From CAZJFC01 sp964545245 (GTDB lineage Bacteria > Pseudomonadota > Alphaproteobacteria > Rickettsiales > 21-14-0-20-44-7), in NCBI GenBank assembly GCA_964545245.1, contig CAZJFC010000006.1:1-55474 (forward strand): DNA of 55,474 nt, given 5' to 3'. Each line of letters starts with the position of its first letter. The stretch's first letter is position 1. The notes under the pieces are model-generated. The model searched no databases and was not told where the DNA came from. It saw nothing but the letters and a program-made list of their open reading frames with translations. This document shows, piece by piece, positions 1 through 9,059 of this stretch. Position numbers and translations under genes: made by a program.

Positions 1-67
<67 letters not shown>

Positions 68-179
68 TTGACTCTCTTCTGTAATAATAAAATTACCGAA
101 GGATTGGCTTTATGGGGAAAATTCCTCCTAAAATCAAGTAAATTTTGTAAATTACCGAAATTAGTCTATCAAGCAGCAT

Positions 180-1703
180 ATGGCGTTGGTAAAATCATCA
201 TTTCGTATCGGCGGACTCACGCTCCTTTCACGCATAGTCGGTTATGTCCGTGAAAGCCTGATTGCTAAATACCTGGGGGCGGGGGCGTTATCTGATGCAT
301 TTTTTGTGGCGTTCAGGCTGCCCAACCTGTTCCGCAGCATATTCGCCGAAGGGGCATTCAACGCCGCCTTCATTCCAATGTTTGGCAAATATAAGACCCA
401 TGAAGAGGCTAAGGAATTTGCTGAAAAAGTTTATTCGGTCCTGCTCGCCGCGTTATTGTTCATAACGGTTCTGGCCCAGATATTCATGCCGGGGCTGGTT
501 TGGTTATTAGCTTCAGGTTTTGAGAAGAATCCAGAAAAATTTGAGCTTTCCGTGTTGCTCACCCGTATTACATTCCCCTATCTGATATTTATCTCACTTG
601 TTTCGTTGCAGGGCGGCATACTGAATTCAGTGAACAGATTTGCTGCGGCGGCATTTTCACCGGTGCTTATGAACCTGACCATGATCATTGGTATGATTGG
701 CCTCAGCAAATATACCGAAACTCCGGCGCATGCTTTAAGCTGGGGGGTTCTGGCGGCAGGTATAGTGCAATTTATCGCGTTGTTCTATTCCTGCAAAAAA
801 GCCGGTTTTGTCCTCCGCCTAAGGATGCCAAGGCTTAGCCCGGAGATAAAGCTCCTGTTAAAAAGAATGCTTCCGGTTGCGCTAGGGGCAGGGGTGCTCC
901 AGATTAACGTGCTTATCAACACGCAGATAGCTTCATATGTCAGTGATGGCGCGGTTTCTTATCTTTATTTTGCGGACAGGATCAGCCAGTTGCCGCTCGC
1001 GATTATCGGTACGGCAGTGGGAACTGCGTTATTGCCTATGCTTTCCCGCGCGTTCCGCGATGCAAACCAGATTGAAGCGAATAATATGCAGAACCGCGGA
1101 TTTGAGCTTTCGTGGATGCTTTCGGTGCCTGCTGCTTTTGCGCTGGTGGTTATAGCTCAACCGGTTGTTCAGGTTTTGTTTGAGAGGGGCGAGTTCACCC
1201 ATAATGACACGATTAATGTAACCCGCGCCCTGATTGCGTATTCTGTAGGGATTCCGGCTTTCGTGCTGGTAAAGATATTTACGCCGGGGTTTTTCTCCAA
1301 GGAAGATACCAAAACCCCGGTGAAAATAGCTGTTTTCGCAATTTTTATAAACCTTCTGGTGAGTCTGGTGCTTATAAAAGGATACCATATGGACCATATG
1401 GCGCTTGCTATCTCGACTACCGTTTCGCAATGGGTAAATGCTTTATTGCTGTGGTTTATCCTGTGGCGGCGTGATTTGTTTCATTTTGAGAATATCGCAC
1501 TGGTTCGTGCCGTTAAGACCCTGGCGGTTTCAGCGTTTATGGCGGCTGTTTCCTATTACCTTATGAAGGCCCTTTGGGCTGATTTTGGGGTGTATATCGC
1601 GCTGCTGGTAACGGTTGTGGCCGGTGGGGCAACCTATCTGGCGGGGATTTTGCTTACCAAGGCTCTCAACCTCAGGGAAATCAAGGTTTTTCTCCGACAT
1701 TAA
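180..1703 (+). CDS. murJ: MurJ lipid II flippase
   Basis: Integral membrane protein of the MurJ/MviN family (507 aa), which moves lipid-linked peptidoglycan precursor across the inner membrane. The N-terminus carries the family pattern SRIVGYVRESLIAKYLGAG followed by DAFFVAFRLPNLFR and EGAFNAAFIPMF. Hydrophobic segments run through the whole protein, consistent with about 14 membrane helices, and the length is normal. The ATG at 180 is the first in-frame Met giving the canonical start; no clear Shine-Dalgarno precedes it. It is divergent from the tRNA and stands alone, with about 50 bp before the next gene. Confidence 0.95.
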   Translation: MALVKSSFRIGGLTLLSRIVGYVRESLIAKYLGAGALSDAFFVAFRLPNLFRSIFAEGAFNAAFIPMFGKYKTHEEAKEFAEKVYSVLLAALLFITVLAQIFMPGLVWLLASGFEKNPEKFELSVLLTRITFPYLIFISLVSLQGGILNSVNRFAAAAFSPVLMNLTMIIGMIGLSKYTETPAHALSWGVLAAGIVQFIALFYSCKKAGFVLRLRMPRLSPEIKLLLKRMLPVALGAGVLQINVLINTQIASYVSDGAVSYLYFADRISQLPLAIIGTAVGTALLPMLSRAFRDANQIEANNMQNRGFELSWMLSVPAAFALVVIAQPVVQVLFERGEFTHNDTINVTRALIAYSVGIPAFVLVKIFTPGFFSKEDTKTPVKIAVFAIFINLLVSLVLIKGYHMDHMALAISTTVSQWVNALLLWFILWRRDLFHFENIALVRAVKTLAVSAFMAAVSYYLMKALWADFGVYIALLVTVVAGGATYLAGILLTKALNLREIKVFLRH

Positions 1704-1756
1704 AATTTAACAAAAATGTCATTGAAATATCCCGCATGAAGGATTAGATTTAACCT

Positions 1757-2089
1757 ATGGATACCAAAAAACTGTTTGAGTACGAGTCTAATATTGAGGT
1801 CTTAAGGCCGCAGCTCACTGATGATGAGGTTATGGCGACGCTTAAACCTTCTGATTCACTTAAGCCCGGTGACGTTGAGCATATTGGCAGTTTTTCAATT
1901 GTTCCGGGTGCAGATGGAATTTATCTCAAGCTGAGTGATGCTGATGGTAACCATAAAAAGCTTCAGTTCCTGAACCCTATCCTTGCAAAATCACTGGCGG
2001 CGGTTTTGGTTCAAAACCTCTCCATGCAGGGGCATATGGAAGAATCTGCAATTGAAGCTAACTCTTCTGACACTTATACAATCCACTAA
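1757..2089 (+). CDS. hypothetical protein, 110 aa
   Basis: Soluble, acidic 110-aa protein with no signal peptide or membrane segment. I do not recognise the family. The middle (about residues 35-75) looks like a small beta-rich fold (HIGSFSIVPGADGIYLKL), and the C-terminus is Ser/Asp-rich. It lies 9 bp upstream of ygfZ on the same strand, so the two may be cotranscribed. A weak AAGGA sits 13 nt before the ATG. Codon use looks like its neighbours, which supports a real gene. Confidence 0.7.
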   Translation: MDTKKLFEYESNIEVLRPQLTDDEVMATLKPSDSLKPGDVEHIGSFSIVPGADGIYLKLSDADGNHKKLQFLNPILAKSLAAVLVQNLSMQGHMEESAIEANSSDTYTIH

Positions 2090-2098
2090 GATATCATT

Positions 2099-2857
2099 AT
2101 GATCCTGCTTTTTGACCGCGGTGTTGTTTCAATCTCGGGTGAGGACTCACGTAAATTCCTGCAGGGCCTGATAACTAATGATATAGATAGGCTTACAGAA
2201 GAGCATGCCGTATATGCTGCGATGCTTACTCCGCAGGGGAAGTATCTATTTGATTTTATAATATCCCAGCAAGGTAATGAGATATTATTGGATGTCATAA
2301 AAGAGAGAGTGCCGGAACTGGTAAAAAAGCTTTCCCTGTATAAGCTGCGTTCAAAAGTGGAAATCAGGGATTTATCGGCGGATTATTTTGTTTATTCAAA
2401 TCATGAGGAGGGTGTGCTGGATCCGCGTAACCCAAAACTGGGAAAACGTTTTATTACCAAGGAAAAGTTAAATAGTGATGGGAGCTTTGAGGATTATGAA
2501 TTATTGCGGATATCGTTAGGAGTTCCTGATTCCCGCGATTTTATCCCTGACAAGACATTCATCATGCAGAATAGTTTTGAGCAGCTTAACGGCGTGGATT
2601 TTAACAAAGGATGTTATGTGGGGCAGGAAGTCACCGCGCGTACAAAATATAGGGGCGGGATTAAGAAGGCGATATATGTTATTGCCAATAAGGATGGTTT
2701 GCCGCCGTTTGGGACAGAGATAAAGTCAGGTGATAAGGTCATTGGTGAGATGCGCTCGTCCCAGTCAGGAGTTGGGCTTGCACAATGCGATATTGAGGAA
2801 ATGCAGAAAGCTACGGAGCTTAGCTGCGGCGGGTTAAAAATAGCGGTAAGGAATTAG
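2099..2857 (+). CDS. ygfZ: YgfZ/GcvT-like folate-binding protein
   Basis: 252-aa member of the YgfZ family, GcvT-related tetrahydrofolate-binding proteins that help maintain and repair certain Fe-S enzymes. The diagnostic KGCYVGQE motif is at about residues 170-177, with the conserved cysteine at 172. The N-terminal GcvT-like part includes ISGEDSRKFLQGLITNDI. Length and architecture are normal. It follows the 110-aa gene at 9 bp and converges on merR, with only one base between the stop codons. Confidence 0.9.
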   Translation: MILLFDRGVVSISGEDSRKFLQGLITNDIDRLTEEHAVYAAMLTPQGKYLFDFIISQQGNEILLDVIKERVPELVKKLSLYKLRSKVEIRDLSADYFVYSNHEEGVLDPRNPKLGKRFITKEKLNSDGSFEDYELLRISLGVPDSRDFIPDKTFIMQNSFEQLNGVDFNKGCYVGQEVTARTKYRGGIKKAIYVIANKDGLPPFGTEIKSGDKVIGEMRSSQSGVGLAQCDIEEMQKATELSCGGLKIAVRN

Positions 2858-2858
2858 G

Positions 2859-3215
2859 TTAAACCTTTTCCAGCATATTCTGGATTTCTTTCAGGTCACT
2901 CAGCAGTTTGTTGAGCGCTTCACTGGTTTTGGGTTCTTTATTCTGGTCCGAGAAAAAATCTGCTTGTTTATTTTCTGTGGGTGTATTTTTATTCTGAGTC
3001 ATTGCCTGTCTGGCTCCCTTGATTGTGTAGCCCTTATTATGCAGCAGGTTACGTATCTCATGAAGAATTGCAACATCTTCCTCGCTGTAAAATCGGCGGT
3101 TACCCCTTCTTTTTACAGGGTGTAACTCCTCAAATTCCTTTTCCCAAAAACGTATGGTATGTGGTTCAACCCCAAGCTCCAGCGAAACCTCGCCGATGGT
3201 TTTGAAATCAGCCAT
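2859..3215 (-). CDS. MerR-family transcriptional regulator
   Basis: 118-aa regulator. Residues 4-75 form the MerR winged helix-turn-helix (IGEVSLELGVEPHTIRFWEKEF, then RRGNRRFYSEEDV). The C-terminal 40 residues are polar and end in a short helix with no Cys cluster, so metal sensing is not indicated. The start overlaps the end of ihfA by 8 nt. This ihfA-merR pair is common in alphaproteobacteria, where its target is mostly unknown. I cannot name an effector. Confidence 0.88.
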   Translation of the reverse strand: MADFKTIGEVSLELGVEPHTIRFWEKEFEELHPVKRRGNRRFYSEEDVAILHEIRNLLHNKGYTIKGARQAMTQNKNTPTENKQADFFSDQNKEPKTSEALNKLLSDLKEIQNMLEKV

Positions 3216-3498
3216 TTACCTGCTTTTTTAGCATTTGTGAAGGGTGGAAAGATACTGATTTCCGTGCGGAAATTTTTGCAGTTTTGCCTGTTTTCGGATT
3301 GCGCCCTGTGCGTTCTTTTTTCTTATGGACAATAAAATTTCCAAAGCCGGAAAGCTTCACAAGGCCGGATTTCTTAAGGCCTTCGGAGATTTCTTCCAGC
3401 ATCCCATCAAGCAATTCTGCTGATTCAATTTGTGACACGCCAAGCTTGCGGGTTACGTTGGATGCGATATCTGCGCGGGTTAGTGTTCTTCCTGACAT
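3208..3498 (-). CDS. ihfA: Integration host factor subunit alpha
   Basis: 96-aa DNA-bending protein of the HU/IHF family. The signature GFGNFIVHKKKERTGRNPKTG lies in the second half, containing the Pro-bearing beta arm that intercalates into DNA. An initial TRADIASNVTRKLG helix and the overall length fit IhfA rather than HU. AAGGA 7 nt before the ATG supports the start. It overlaps the downstream merR by 8 nt, implying translational coupling. The partner ihfB is not in this window. Confidence 0.93.
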   Translation of the reverse strand: MSGRTLTRADIASNVTRKLGVSQIESAELLDGMLEEISEGLKKSGLVKLSGFGNFIVHKKKERTGRNPKTGKTAKISARKSVSFHPSQMLKKQVNG

Positions 3499-3558
3499 GT
3501 TGTTCCTTCTGATTTATTAGACCATTCCTTAATTAAAACAGGTATATAGTCAAGACTA

Positions 3559-5010
3559 TTATGAAAGTTTTTTTCTTAACAGGTCATTGACTATTGATGG
3601 ATTAGCTTTGCCGCCGGATTGTTTTAAAACCTGACCGACAAAAAATCCAAATAATTTATCCTTTCCACCCTTGAATTCTGCAACCTTATCCGGGTTGGCG
3701 GCAATGATTTCATCCACGATTTTTTCAATCGCGCCAATATCAGTCACCTGTTTCAAGCCTTTCTCTTCAACAATCTTTGCAGCATCCTGCCCGGTTTCGA
3801 ACATAATTTCGAAAACGTCCTTCGCAATTTTGCCGGAGATAGTGTTATCCTGAATCAATCCAACGAGTTCACCTAATTGTTTTGCTGAAACGGGTGATTC
3901 GGTGATTGGTTTATTCTCTTTATTGAGTCTACCAAATAATTCTACAGTTAGCCAGTTACAAACAAGTTTGGCATCACGGCCTTGCGCAGCTTCATCGAAA
4001 TATGTGGTGGTTTCTTTTTCGGCAACCAGAACGGATGAGTCATATTCACTAAGGCCAAGTTTTAAATACCTTTCTCTCTTTGCATCCGGCAGTTCCGGAA
4101 GTGAAGCGCGAATGGAATCAACGAATTCCTGAGTGATATTGAGCGGGAGCAGGTCAGGGTCTGGGAAGTAGCGGTAGTCATGCGCGTCTTCCTTGCTGCG
4201 CATGGTGGCTGTGGTTCCGTTGTCAGCGTTAAAAAGCCTTGTTTCCTGATCAACAATTTTACCGCTTTCGAGCAGTTCAACCTGGCGCTCAGCTTCATAG
4301 GTGATGGCATTGATGATGTTACGCACAGAGTTAAGGTTTTTGATTTCGCAACGTGTGCCGAATTCCTGAGTGCCTGCACGGCGAACAGAAACGTTGGCAT
4401 CGCAACGCATCATGCCTTTTTCCATATCGGCATCGCAGGTTTCAATATAGCGCAAAATTGTGCGCAGTTTTTTCATGAACTCACCGGCTTCCTCGGCAGA
4501 GCGGAGGTCTGGCTCAGTCACGATTTCCATAAGCGCAACGCCGGAGCGGTTGAGGTCAATGTATGAAAAGCGCGGGTTCTGGTCATGTAGGGATTTACCG
4601 GCATCCTGCTCAAGGTGGATGCGGGTAATACCTACTTCTTTTTTCTCGCCATTCGCCAGGTCAAGATGGATTTTGCCTTTGCCTACAATCGGGTCGAGAT
4701 ATTGGGATATCTGGTAACCTTGCGGTAAGTCCGCATAGAAATAGTTTTTACGGTCAAAAACTGAATGCAGGTTGATTTGCGCATCAAGCGCAAGGCCGGT
4801 TTTAACTGCCTGTTCAACGCAATATTCATTTATCACCGGTAGCATGCCGGGCATTGCGGCATCAACGAAGGAGACGTTGCTGTTAGGTTCCGCGCCGTAA
4901 TCTACTGCCGCTCCTGAAAAAAGCTTGGAATCGCTGGCCACCTGGGCGTGAACCTCAAGCCCGATTACCAGTTCCCAGTCACCTGTTTTGCCTTTTACTA
5001 TCTGCTGCAT
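3559..5010 (-). CDS. gatB: Asp-tRNA(Asn)/Glu-tRNA(Gln) amidotransferase subunit B
   Basis: Full-length GatB (483 aa), the kinase and tRNA-binding subunit of the GatCAB complex that converts misacylated Glu-tRNA(Gln) or Asp-tRNA(Asn) to the correct amide form. Visible features are the N-terminal ELVIGLEVHAQV, the HLEQDAGKS block, DLNRSGVALMEIVTEPD and a C-terminal YqeY-like tail ending in NPSIVNDLLRKKL. gatA and gatC are not adjacent here. It is divergent from dapA across a 61-bp spacer holding a heptamer repeat. Confidence 0.95.
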   Translation of the reverse strand: MQQIVKGKTGDWELVIGLEVHAQVASDSKLFSGAAVDYGAEPNSNVSFVDAAMPGMLPVINEYCVEQAVKTGLALDAQINLHSVFDRKNYFYADLPQGYQISQYLDPIVGKGKIHLDLANGEKKEVGITRIHLEQDAGKSLHDQNPRFSYIDLNRSGVALMEIVTEPDLRSAEEAGEFMKKLRTILRYIETCDADMEKGMMRCDANVSVRRAGTQEFGTRCEIKNLNSVRNIINAITYEAERQVELLESGKIVDQETRLFNADNGTTATMRSKEDAHDYRYFPDPDLLPLNITQEFVDSIRASLPELPDAKRERYLKLGLSEYDSSVLVAEKETTTYFDEAAQGRDAKLVCNWLTVELFGRLNKENKPITESPVSAKQLGELVGLIQDNTISGKIAKDVFEIMFETGQDAAKIVEEKGLKQVTDIGAIEKIVDEIIAANPDKVAEFKGGKDKLFGFFVGQVLKQSGGKANPSIVNDLLRKKLS

Positions 5011-5032
5011 AGGGTTCTTGCTTAGAAAGTTA

Positions 5033-5060
5033 ATTGTTGATTGTCAATTGCTGATTGTCT
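5033..5060. repeat. degenerate heptamer array, 4 units of ATTGnnn
   Basis: Two 14-bp direct repeats (5033-5046 and 5047-5060, 12/14 identical) that resolve into four 7-bp units starting ATTG. The array fills most of the gatB-dapA divergent spacer and ends just before the dapA ribosome-binding site (AAGGG). It belongs with the other short-period arrays in the window. Confidence 0.7.
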
Positions 5061-5071
5061 AAAAGGGATGC

Positions 5072-5947
5072 ATGAAATTCAAAGGTTCCATAACTGCGCT
5101 TATTACACCGTTCAAAAACGGCAAAGTCGATTATGATACGTTTGGCAGGTTTATCGAATGGCAGATAGAGCAAGGCACTCACGGTGTTGTCCCGTGCGGT
5201 ACAACCGGCGAGTCACCGACGCTGAACCACAATGACCACAACGAAGTTATTGAATTCTGCATCAAGCAGGTGAAAGGACGCATTCCGGTTATTGCGGGCA
5301 CGGGTTCGAATTCTACCGAAGAAGCAGTTGATATGAGCTGTGTTGCCGAAAAAAACGGCGCTGATGCTGCTCTTATCGTTGTACCTTATTACAACAAACC
5401 GACTCAGGAAGGCATTTACCAGCATTTTAAAGCTGTGGCTGAATCTATCAGTATTCCGGTGATTATTTATAATGTTCCGGGGCGTACAGTGGCCAATATC
5501 AACAATGAAACACTGGTACGGTTGCTGGAGATTAAAAATATCAAAGGCGTCAAAGATGCGACTGGTGATTTGAACCGCCTGCACGACTTTAAACCTCATT
5601 TAACCGATGATTTCTCATATATCAGCGGTGAGGATGCGCTGGCCTATGAAATCAACCAGCTTGGTGGATGTGGCACTATTTCTGTAACTTCCAATATTGC
5701 ACCGAAACTTTGCTCTGAAATGCAGAATTTAAGCCTTTCCGGTAAAACCGAGGAGGCGCTTGCTATTCAGAACAAGCTCATGCCGCTGCATGACGCAATG
5801 TTCTGTGAAACTTCGCCCGGCCCGGTGAAATATGCGGCTAAACTACTTGGTTTCGGGAATGGCGAAATGAAGTTGCCTATGGTTGAAATTGCGGAAGGCA
5901 GTAAGCAGCGGGTTGACGCTGCCATGAAAGAGCTTGGCCTTATCTAG
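5072..5947 (+). CDS. dapA: 4-hydroxy-tetrahydrodipicolinate synthase
   Basis: 291-aa class I aldolase that condenses pyruvate with aspartate semialdehyde, the first committed step toward diaminopimelate and lysine. The Schiff-base lysine is K161 (GVKDATGDL) and the catalytic tyrosine is Y133 (IIYNVPGRT). The substrate loop GTTGESPTL is at about 44-52. Length is standard. lysC, which feeds the same pathway, lies 5 kb downstream on the other strand. AAGGG precedes the ATG. Confidence 0.96.
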   Translation: MKFKGSITALITPFKNGKVDYDTFGRFIEWQIEQGTHGVVPCGTTGESPTLNHNDHNEVIEFCIKQVKGRIPVIAGTGSNSTEEAVDMSCVAEKNGADAALIVVPYYNKPTQEGIYQHFKAVAESISIPVIIYNVPGRTVANINNETLVRLLEIKNIKGVKDATGDLNRLHDFKPHLTDDFSYISGEDALAYEINQLGGCGTISVTSNIAPKLCSEMQNLSLSGKTEEALAIQNKLMPLHDAMFCETSPGPVKYAAKLLGFGNGEMKLPMVEIAEGSKQRVDAAMKELGLI

Positions 5948-5992
5948 CGCAAGGATTGGTGACAAACCATAATTCTTGTGTATATTCCCTGA

Positions 5993-6460
5993 ATGACTAA
6001 GGAAGCCCCACCAAACAAGGATATTGTGCAAAACCGCAAGGCGCGGTTCGAGTACTTCATTCTTGAATCCATTGAGGCTGGGATAATGCTTACGGGTTCT
6101 GAGGTGAAGTCCTTGCGGGCAGGTAAGGTGGCGATTGTTGATTCTTTCGCGCAGATTAAAGATGGCGCGCTTTGGCTGGTGAACCTGAATATTGCTGAAT
6201 ATAAGCAGGCCAATAAGATGAACCATGAGCCGACACGTGCGCGTAAGCTGCTCTTACATAAATCGCAGATAAATAAGCTTATTGGTAAAATGAAGGAAAA
6301 AGGGCTGACGCTCATCCCGCTTTCGCTCTATTTCAATAAGCGTGGTTTTGTTAAGGTGAATTTGGGTTTATGCAAAGGTAAGGCGGTGCATGACAAGCGC
6401 GAATCCATCAAGAAAAAGGACTGGAACCGCCAGAAACAAAGGATAATGAAAGGGGAATAA
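5993..6460 (+). CDS. smpB: SsrA-binding protein SmpB
   Basis: 155-aa trans-translation factor that binds tmRNA and rescues stalled ribosomes. The oligonucleotide-binding fold includes LTGSEVKSLRAGK and the basic C-terminal tail ends KKKDWNRQKQRIMKGE, as in the family. It follows dapA by 45 bp and overlaps the next start (TAATG). The dapA-smpB order is a known alphaproteobacterial arrangement. The tmRNA gene itself is not seen here. Confidence 0.95.
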   Translation: MTKEAPPNKDIVQNRKARFEYFILESIEAGIMLTGSEVKSLRAGKVAIVDSFAQIKDGALWLVNLNIAEYKQANKMNHEPTRARKLLLHKSQINKLIGKMKEKGLTLIPLSLYFNKRGFVKVNLGLCKGKAVHDKRESIKKKDWNRQKQRIMKGE

Positions 6461-6993
6461 TGAAACCGAAAGTTATAGTTGTTTATCACAGCGGTTACGG
6501 GCATACGCAAAAACTAGCTGAACGTGTGGCAGTTGGCGCAAATATTATTGGCGTGGCTGAAGTTATGAAGGCGGAGGAGCCGGATTGGCAGAAGCTTGAC
6601 GAAGCTGATGCGATCGTTTTCGGTTGTCCGACATATATGGGAAGCACTTCATGGCAGTTCAAAAAATTCATGGATGAAACTAGTTCCCGCTGGTTCAAGC
6701 AAAGCTGGAAAGATAAAATTGCAGGCGGATTCACCAATTCCGGCGACGCAAGTGGTGACAAGCTTAATGTTTTAATCCAGCTTGCGGTGTTTGCGGCACA
6801 GCACTCCATGGTCTGGGTCAGTACAGGCGCAAAACCTGATAAGGAGATAAACCGTCTAGGCAGTGCGCTTGGGCCAATGGCGAAGTCAGATAACGCTTCA
6901 CCGGAGATAACTCCGCCGGAAAGTGACTTGAAAACTGCCGAATTATACGGTAAACGCATCGCAGAAATTACACTCAAATTTAAGGCGAGATAA
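6460..6993 (+). CDS. flavodoxin-family (WrbA-like) NAD(P)H oxidoreductase
   Basis: 177-aa flavodoxin-fold protein. The FMN phosphate loop is seen near the N-terminus (YHSGYGHTQKLAE), followed by FGCPTYMGS, which contacts the isoalloxazine ring in WrbA-like proteins, and a later TNSGDASGD block. It is slightly shorter than WrbA (about 200 aa), so the substrate (quinone or other) is open. Overlaps of one base with smpB upstream and leuB downstream indicate one operon. Confidence 0.82.
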   Translation: MKPKVIVVYHSGYGHTQKLAERVAVGANIIGVAEVMKAEEPDWQKLDEADAIVFGCPTYMGSTSWQFKKFMDETSSRWFKQSWKDKIAGGFTNSGDASGDKLNVLIQLAVFAAQHSMVWVSTGAKPDKEINRLGSALGPMAKSDNASPEITPPESDLKTAELYGKRIAEITLKFKAR

Positions 6994-8063
6994 TGAAAAA
7001 AATTCTGATATTAGCTGGCGATGGAATTGGTCCGGAAGTAACTAAACAAGCTGTAAAAATCATCAACAAAGTTGGTGGTTTTGAACTTGATGAAGCGACA
7101 CTTGGTGGTGCTGGTTATGACAAGCACGGGCATCCATTCCCGGAGGAAACAAAATCAAGAGCAAAAGAATCGGACGCAATCCTTCTTGGCGCGGTCGGCG
7201 GCCCAAAATGGGATAACCTTGATTTTGCATTGAAGCCTGAGCGTGGCCTTCTTGGCATCCGTAAAGAATTAGAGCTATTTGCCAACCTTCGTCCGGCAGT
7301 GGTGTTTGAAGAACTGGCTGAAGCTTCTTCCCTTAAAAAAGAGCTGGTTTCCGGGCTGGATATCATGATCGTGCGTGAACTGACCGGTGATATTTACTTC
7401 GGCCAGCCGCGCGGAATTGAGGTGCGTAACGGCAAGCGCGTGGGTATCAACACTATGATATATGATGAGGATGAAGTAAAACGCGTGTCACGCGTTGCGT
7501 TTGAGCTGGCGCAGAAACGCGGCAAGAAAGTTTGCAGTGTGGATAAGGCAAATGTGCTGGAGGCAACGCTTATGTGGCGCGAGGAAATTACCAAGCTCCA
7601 TGCTGCGGAATATAAGGATGTGGAGCTTTCTCATATGTATGTTGATAACGCTGCGATGCAGATTGTGCGCAACCCTAAACAGTTTGATGTGATGGTTACC
7701 GGAAATATTTTTGGTGACATTCTTTCCGATGCTGCGGCGATGCTGACTGGTTCTCTTGGCATGCTTCCTTCGGCTTCGCTAGGGGCTAAACAGGCAAACG
7801 GCAGGCAGTTCGCGCTTTATGAGCCTGTTCATGGTTCCGCCCCGGATATCGCCGGTCAAAACAAAGCTAATCCGATTGCGACGATTTCCAGCCTTTCAAT
7901 GATGTTCCGTTATTCATTCGATAACGCGGAAGTCGCTGACGCGATTGATAACGCAATCAAAGCAGTGCTTGCAGATGGTTACCGTACTGGTGACATTATG
8001 CAGCCGGGTTGCAAATTAATCGGTACCGAAGAAATGGGTGATTTGATAGCTTCAAAAATCTAG
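6993..8063 (+). CDS. leuB: 3-isopropylmalate dehydrogenase
   Basis: 356-aa NAD-dependent decarboxylating dehydrogenase of leucine biosynthesis. It begins ILILAGDGIGPEVT, carries the leucine-type GGPKWDNL block and RPERGLL-like segment, and has the metal/NAD region GNIFGDILSDAAAML and EPVHGSAPDIAGQNKANP. Length is normal. The start overlaps the flavodoxin stop by one base. leuA, leuC and leuD are not nearby. Confidence 0.95.
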   Translation: MKKILILAGDGIGPEVTKQAVKIINKVGGFELDEATLGGAGYDKHGHPFPEETKSRAKESDAILLGAVGGPKWDNLDFALKPERGLLGIRKELELFANLRPAVVFEELAEASSLKKELVSGLDIMIVRELTGDIYFGQPRGIEVRNGKRVGINTMIYDEDEVKRVSRVAFELAQKRGKKVCSVDKANVLEATLMWREEITKLHAAEYKDVELSHMYVDNAAMQIVRNPKQFDVMVTGNIFGDILSDAAAMLTGSLGMLPSASLGAKQANGRQFALYEPVHGSAPDIAGQNKANPIATISSLSMMFRYSFDNAEVADAIDNAIKAVLADGYRTGDIMQPGCKLIGTEEMGDLIASKI

Positions 8064-8076
8064 CTATTATCCCAGC

Positions 8077-8511
8077 ATGAACCCTGAGTCATCATTCATG
8101 CAGATATTACCAACAACCAAAGAAGGTTATGCCATCTGGGCGCTGAATATAGCGTTCCTGCTACTGGCATTTTTATTCAGGCTTCGTAAACGCCAGAAAA
8201 AGCAAAGGGAGCAAGTTGCAAAGGGGTGGGTGACGCCAAACCTGCTGGTGGTTGATGCAAGGAAATGGCCGCAGGTAAATGCAATAGTTACGGCAATTGA
8301 GTTCACGAAAGAAAAGGTTGCTGCAACGAAGAACCAGGCAAAACAGGCTGTGGCCGGGGTGGATAATATAGTTGCGGTGGTTGAATATGAATTATTCGGG
8401 CAAGTTCAGGCAGGAAAGGTTTTTATAGGGGAGGATAGCCTATCTTCGGGAGATTCGATATGGGTAAAATATGACCCGGTTGATTCAAAGATTTTAGTGC
8501 TGGATAGCTGA
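8077..8511 (+). CDS. membrane-anchored hypothetical protein, 144 aa
   Basis: One N-terminal membrane segment (about residues 20-37), then a very basic stretch (RLRKRQKKQREQ) and a C-terminal beta-rich domain of about 80 residues that presumably faces the cytoplasm. The layout is reminiscent of small anchor proteins with an OB-like tail, but I do not recognise the family. A second Met at residue 8 (8098) is an alternative start. It is 13 bp after leuB and probably cotranscribed. Confidence 0.7.
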   Translation: MNPESSFMQILPTTKEGYAIWALNIAFLLLAFLFRLRKRQKKQREQVAKGWVTPNLLVVDARKWPQVNAIVTAIEFTKEKVAATKNQAKQAVAGVDNIVAVVEYELFGQVQAGKVFIGEDSLSSGDSIWVKYDPVDSKILVLDS

Positions 8512-8653
8512 CCTATGCCTTTCATCTGCCAGGGATTTATTCTAAAAAATAAAATCTCCGTAAAGTAATAGTTGCTGCCAATAAAATTGCTGTAATGCAG
8601 CATAAGTTTTTGCTATGCAATATGTAATTCGTTACCTTTTTTAAAGGACTTCT

Positions 8654-8661
8654 GCTATAAT
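8654..8661 (+). promoter_or_regulatory. extended -10 promoter abutting the next start codon
   Basis: TGCTATAAT at 8653-8661 is an extended -10 element. The ATG of the next gene is at 8668, exactly where transcription would begin, and no Shine-Dalgarno is visible. No convincing -35 box is present. This suggests a leaderless transcript. Confidence 0.5.
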
Positions 8662-8667
8662 GAAGCT

Positions 8668-9057
8668 ATGAGGAAAGTGTTGCCTGTAGCGGCTTTTAGC
8701 GTTTTCCTCCTGATGGGCATAAATGCAGCAGCGGAGGGTGAAAAACCTTCGCCAAAATTTTCTCAGGATAAAAAAGATAAATACGAGGATGCTGAAAAGG
8801 TCATTGCTGTATTAAAAGTGGCGGGAATTTATAGTGATACGGTTAAAGATGTTGCGTATTTTGTTGATGAAAGAGTGGAGGGTAAGTACTTCAATGTAGC
8901 ATCATATAATTATCACGGAATTGATATGAGCTTCCGCTATGATTTGGGCGGTATAGATAAGGAAAATATAGAACTTAATTTCCGTCCGGAAGAATCAAAT
9001 TACGAACTCAATATGAATCCTGAAAGGGTAGTGCTCAGGTATCAGATTAAATTCTAA
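8668..9057 (+). CDS. small exported protein, unknown function
   Basis: 129-aa protein with a clean signal peptide (LPVAAFSVFLLMGINAAAEG, cleavage near residue 22). The mature part is charged and probably periplasmic, ending in alternating beta-strand-like sequence (NPERVVLRYQIKF). I do not recognise the family. It converges on the nitronate monooxygenase gene with 2 bp between stops. The preceding 156 bp hold AT-rich sequence and the -10 box noted separately. Confidence 0.72.
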   Translation: MRKVLPVAAFSVFLLMGINAAAEGEKPSPKFSQDKKDKYEDAEKVIAVLKVAGIYSDTVKDVAYFVDERVEGKYFNVASYNYHGIDMSFRYDLGGIDKENIELNFRPEESNYELNMNPERVVLRYQIKF

Positions 9058-9059
9058 GG